From: CAKSQL01 sp045606465
Lineage (GTDB): Bacteria > Bacillota > Clostridia > UBA1381
Assembly: GCA_045606465.1 (NCBI GenBank)
Contig: JAZURZ010000022.1
Location: 1-7,625, forward strand
Reading direction: 5' to 3'
DNA length: 7,625 nt
Shown piece after piece: positions 5,550-7,625 of this stretch (the stretch's first letter is position 1; each line of letters starts with the position of its first letter). The notes under the pieces are model-generated. The model saw nothing but the letters and a program-made list of their open reading frames with translations, had not been told where the DNA came from and did not search any database. Position numbers and translations under genes: made by a program.

Positions 5550-6839
5550 GTGAAAAAAAGGTTATTTAATATTTTGTCAATGGGGACTATTATAATGGTG
5601 TTTTCGGTTGCGATATGTGCTTGCGGCAATGAAATTACCATGCAGGAAATTATTGATGCCAATTCCACAAAAGTGCTTCTTAGCAGATACGATAGTGTAA
5701 TAATTGAAAAAAAGCATGAGTTTTATGATAATAAAAAGACTCTTTATGTGGATGAACAAATAAAATATATCGATAATGGCGAAACTCAGGAAATTTACAC
5801 CGATGACAGAAGATATGAATATTTTTCAGGGGTATATTCAGCGGTGCTTGAGGCAAAAAGCAGAAATTTATCGCAGTTTGAAAATCTTACCTTTTACAAT
5901 GAAAGCTTTGCAAGGGAAGAAATAAAAAGCATGAAAGAGCAGGATGCAACAATATTTTTCATAACTCGCATGACAGATGAAGAAGCAAAAAAAGAGCTTG
6001 AATTGTTTGATATAAAGCTTTCGGACGGAGATTACATAGAAAAAGAATATATAATGAACAAAAGAGATTATTTTGTTCTTGGAAGTAAAGCCTATATTTG
6101 TACTCAAGGTGGCGGAAGAACACTTTATTATGAAACCATAAGCGAAACTGACCCGCAAAAGCCAAAGGCGGCAGAAATTCTTTTAAAAAGGATAGAATCT
6201 GAGGATGTAAGAACTGTAACATTGGTTCTTGACCCCGACACCGATTATGAAAGAAGTTTTTCAAGCCTGGCAGTAAAGGGAGATGGAGTAATACCATATC
6301 CGCCCGAAGGCTATGATAAATTTTATAAAAACAGAGAGTGTACAATTTTATTTGATCAGAATAATGACTATATATCGGATTTGGTCGTGTATTCAAAAAG
6401 GTCATCAGAGAATGTTGAGGCAGTAACAAATCTTGAATATAATATGAAATATAATCCTGAAAAGTTTTCTATGAGTTCGGCAGGGAAAATAGATACTTTC
6501 AGATATGTAAACAAAACTGAATTGCCCATATCAGTAACCATACAAAGATACGAAAATCAAGATTCATATAAGCTTGCCGAAGAGCTTGCTAAAAAATCTG
6601 AAAAAACTGATTTAAAGCCTGAAGAAGTCTTTTTTGGTGATATAGAATCGGCATCATGGCTTATATTGGAAAAAAACTATATTGATGGGAAAAATCAAAT
6701 TATATCAACTGTTGTAATTGGTCATGGCGAGGATGCTCTTGTGGTTGAAACAAAGAGCTTTGGGGAGGCTCCCCAAGAGGTTGACATTTTGCTTGAAGAG
6801 ATGCTTGGTAAATTTTCAACCAATAAAACAATTTTTTAA
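5550..6839 (+). CDS. Putative lipoprotein of unknown function
   Basis: A 429-residue protein that I do not recognise. It begins with a lipoprotein signal: MKKR, a hydrophobic stretch at about 7-22, and a cysteine-rich lipobox ICA|C with Cys25 as the likely lipidated residue. The box is imperfect because Cys23 takes the -2 place. The mature part is rich in charged and aromatic residues and in short beta-like stretches. It has no further membrane segment or catalytic motif that I can see. A C-terminal segment (about 310-425) holds a helix SYKLAEELAKKSEKTDL followed by alternating hydrophobic strands, suggesting a compact alpha/beta domain. It should be anchored on the outer face of the membrane. 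The start is GTG 5550 with AGGAG at 5536-5540; a nearer ATG (5543) is followed at once by a stop. The 140-base gap to the gtrA-like gene has no clear promoter or terminator. Confidence 0.82.
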   Translation: MKKRLFNILSMGTIIMVFSVAICACGNEITMQEIIDANSTKVLLSRYDSVIIEKKHEFYDNKKTLYVDEQIKYIDNGETQEIYTDDRRYEYFSGVYSAVLEAKSRNLSQFENLTFYNESFAREEIKSMKEQDATIFFITRMTDEEAKKELELFDIKLSDGDYIEKEYIMNKRDYFVLGSKAYICTQGGGRTLYYETISETDPQKPKAAEILLKRIESEDVRTVTLVLDPDTDYERSFSSLAVKGDGVIPYPPEGYDKFYKNRECTILFDQNNDYISDLVVYSKRSSENVEAVTNLEYNMKYNPEKFSMSSAGKIDTFRYVNKTELPISVTIQRYENQDSYKLAEELAKKSEKTDLKPEEVFFGDIESASWLILEKNYIDGKNQIISTVVIGHGEDALVVETKSFGEAPQEVDILLEEMLGKFSTNKTIF

Positions 6840-6843
6840 AAAC

Positions 6844-6872
6844 TTGACTTTTTAATAGCCATGTATTATAAT
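6844..6872 (+). promoter_or_regulatory. Sigma-A promoter of ricT
   Basis: TTGACT (6844-6849) and a perfect TATAAT (6867-6872) are separated by exactly 17 bases. The predicted start is near 6879, about 70 bases before the ATG. The promoter begins 5 bases after the lipoprotein stop codon, so ricT can be transcribed independently of it. No terminator separates the two genes, so read-through is also possible. Confidence 0.85.
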
Positions 6873-6947
6873 TAAAAGGTGATAACAAAAAGATATATGG
6901 GTATATTTTGTGCTTTAAAAAGTGCAAAAAAATAAGGAGAAAAAACA

Positions 6948-7625
6948 ATGGTAAGAATTGTTGGAATAAAGTTTAAATCGGCAGGAAAAATATACTATTT
7001 TAACCCTAAGGGTTTTGTCTTGAAAAAAGGCGATTTTGTTGTAGTGGAAACTGCTCGAGGTCTTGAAATAGGCGAGGTTGCATCGGCACCTTGCGATGTC
7101 TCGGAGGAAGATATAGTAGCACCTCTTAAGGACATTATAAGAATTGCCGATGATGAGGATATAAAAAGACATAAGCAAAACAAGGAAAAGGAAAAACAGG
7201 CGTTTTTGATTTGTCTTGAAAAGATAAAAAAACACAATCTTGAAATGAAGCTTATAGAGGCTGAATATACATTTGACGGTTCGAAAATTTTATTCTATTT
7301 CACTGCTGACGGAAGAATAGATTTTCGTGAACTTGTAAAGGATTTGGCAACTGTATTCAAAACAAGAATAGAGCTTAGACAAATAGGTGTAAGAGATGAG
7401 TCAAAAACTATAGGCAGCATAGGCGTTTGTGGCCGCTCACTCTGTTGCTCACAATTTTTGGCAGATTTTGAGCCTGTTTCAATAAAAATGGCAAAGGAAC
7501 AGGGCTTGAGCCTTAATCCCACAAAAATATCAGGCGCTTGCGGAAGACTCATGTGTTGCTTAAAATATGAGCAAAGCACATATGAAGAAATGATTAAAAT
7601 AACTCCTAAGCAAGGCGCAATAGTG
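6948..7625 (+). CDS. ricT: RicT (YaaT), PSP1-domain protein (partial, 3' end outside window)
   Basis: The first 226 residues of a PSP1/YaaT protein; B. subtilis RicT has about 275, so roughly the last fifth is cut off. The family signature is clear: an N-terminal beta domain (MVRIVGIKFKSAGKIYYF), then DGRIDFRELVKDLA, RQIGVRDESK, GVCGRSLCC (Cys161, 166, 167) and SGACGRLMCCLKYE (Cys198, 203, 204). In B. subtilis, RicT joins RicA (YmcA) and RicF (YlbF) in a cytoplasmic complex that carries iron-sulfur clusters. That complex aids RNase Y-dependent maturation of mRNAs and is needed for normal sporulation, competence and biofilm formation. The paired cysteine motifs are candidate cluster ligands. 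Start ATG 6948 follows AAGGAG (6934-6939) with ideal spacing. In many Firmicutes holB lies just upstream; here a lipoprotein gene occupies that place. Confidence 0.95.
   Translation, partial: MVRIVGIKFKSAGKIYYFNPKGFVLKKGDFVVVETARGLEIGEVASAPCDVSEEDIVAPLKDIIRIADDEDIKRHKQNKEKEKQAFLICLEKIKKHNLEMKLIEAEYTFDGSKILFYFTADGRIDFRELVKDLATVFKTRIELRQIGVRDESKTIGSIGVCGRSLCCSQFLADFEPVSIKMAKEQGLSLNPTKISGACGRLMCCLKYEQSTYEEMIKITPKQGAIV

Noticed and set aside
5959..6429. A 156-codon open frame on the minus strand inside the lipoprotein gene.
   Set aside because: It has no recognisable domain or ribosome site and low-complexity composition, as expected for a shadow of the plus-strand gene. Other minus-strand frames in the window were dismissed for the same reasons.

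Overview
The window is AT-rich DNA with strong purine-rich ribosome binding sites, near-consensus sigma-A promoters and hairpin/T-tract terminators. It also carries a split transketolase, a RicT (YaaT/PSP1) gene and an FCD-type GntR regulator. Together these point to a low-GC Gram-positive bacterium of the Clostridia type. I cannot name a genus. Every gene reads left to right, and no RNA genes, transposons, CRISPR arrays or integration sites were seen.

Layout. (1) Positions 1-86 hold the last 27 codons of an unidentified gene. (2) 160-1937 encodes the N- and C-terminal halves of transketolase as two coupled genes, closed by a strong terminator (1948-1991). (3) A textbook promoter (2011-2039) with a GntR/FadR-type palindrome (2050-2060) just downstream drives a two-gene operon. 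Its first gene is a 646-residue protein joining an HpcH/HpaI-type 2-keto-3-deoxy acid aldolase to a sialidase-fold Asp-box beta-propeller. Its second is a GntR/FCD regulator overlapping it by 11 bases. A terminator follows (4795-4840). (4) An extended -10 promoter and a hairpin-bearing leader precede a small GtrA-family membrane protein. (5) Next come an unidentified lipoprotein and, from its own promoter, the start of ricT, which runs off the right edge. No gene-free stretch exceeds 300 bases; the longest (4740-5013) holds a terminator, a promoter and a leader hairpin.

How it fits together. The fusion operon looks like a small self-regulated catabolic unit. The regulator probably binds the palindrome over the start site and is relieved by a sugar-acid-like ligand. 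The fusion has no signal peptide, so it should act in the cytoplasm on an imported glycoside or sugar acid, with the aldolase half yielding pyruvate plus an aldehyde. The aldolase half keeps all expected catalytic residues. The propeller half lacks the first arginine of the sialidase triad, so true sialidase activity is doubtful. This fusion is the most interesting item here. The transketolase pair lies before a terminator, so any pathway link to the fusion is by neighbourhood only. The gtrA-like gene, the lipoprotein and ricT show no evident functional tie to it.
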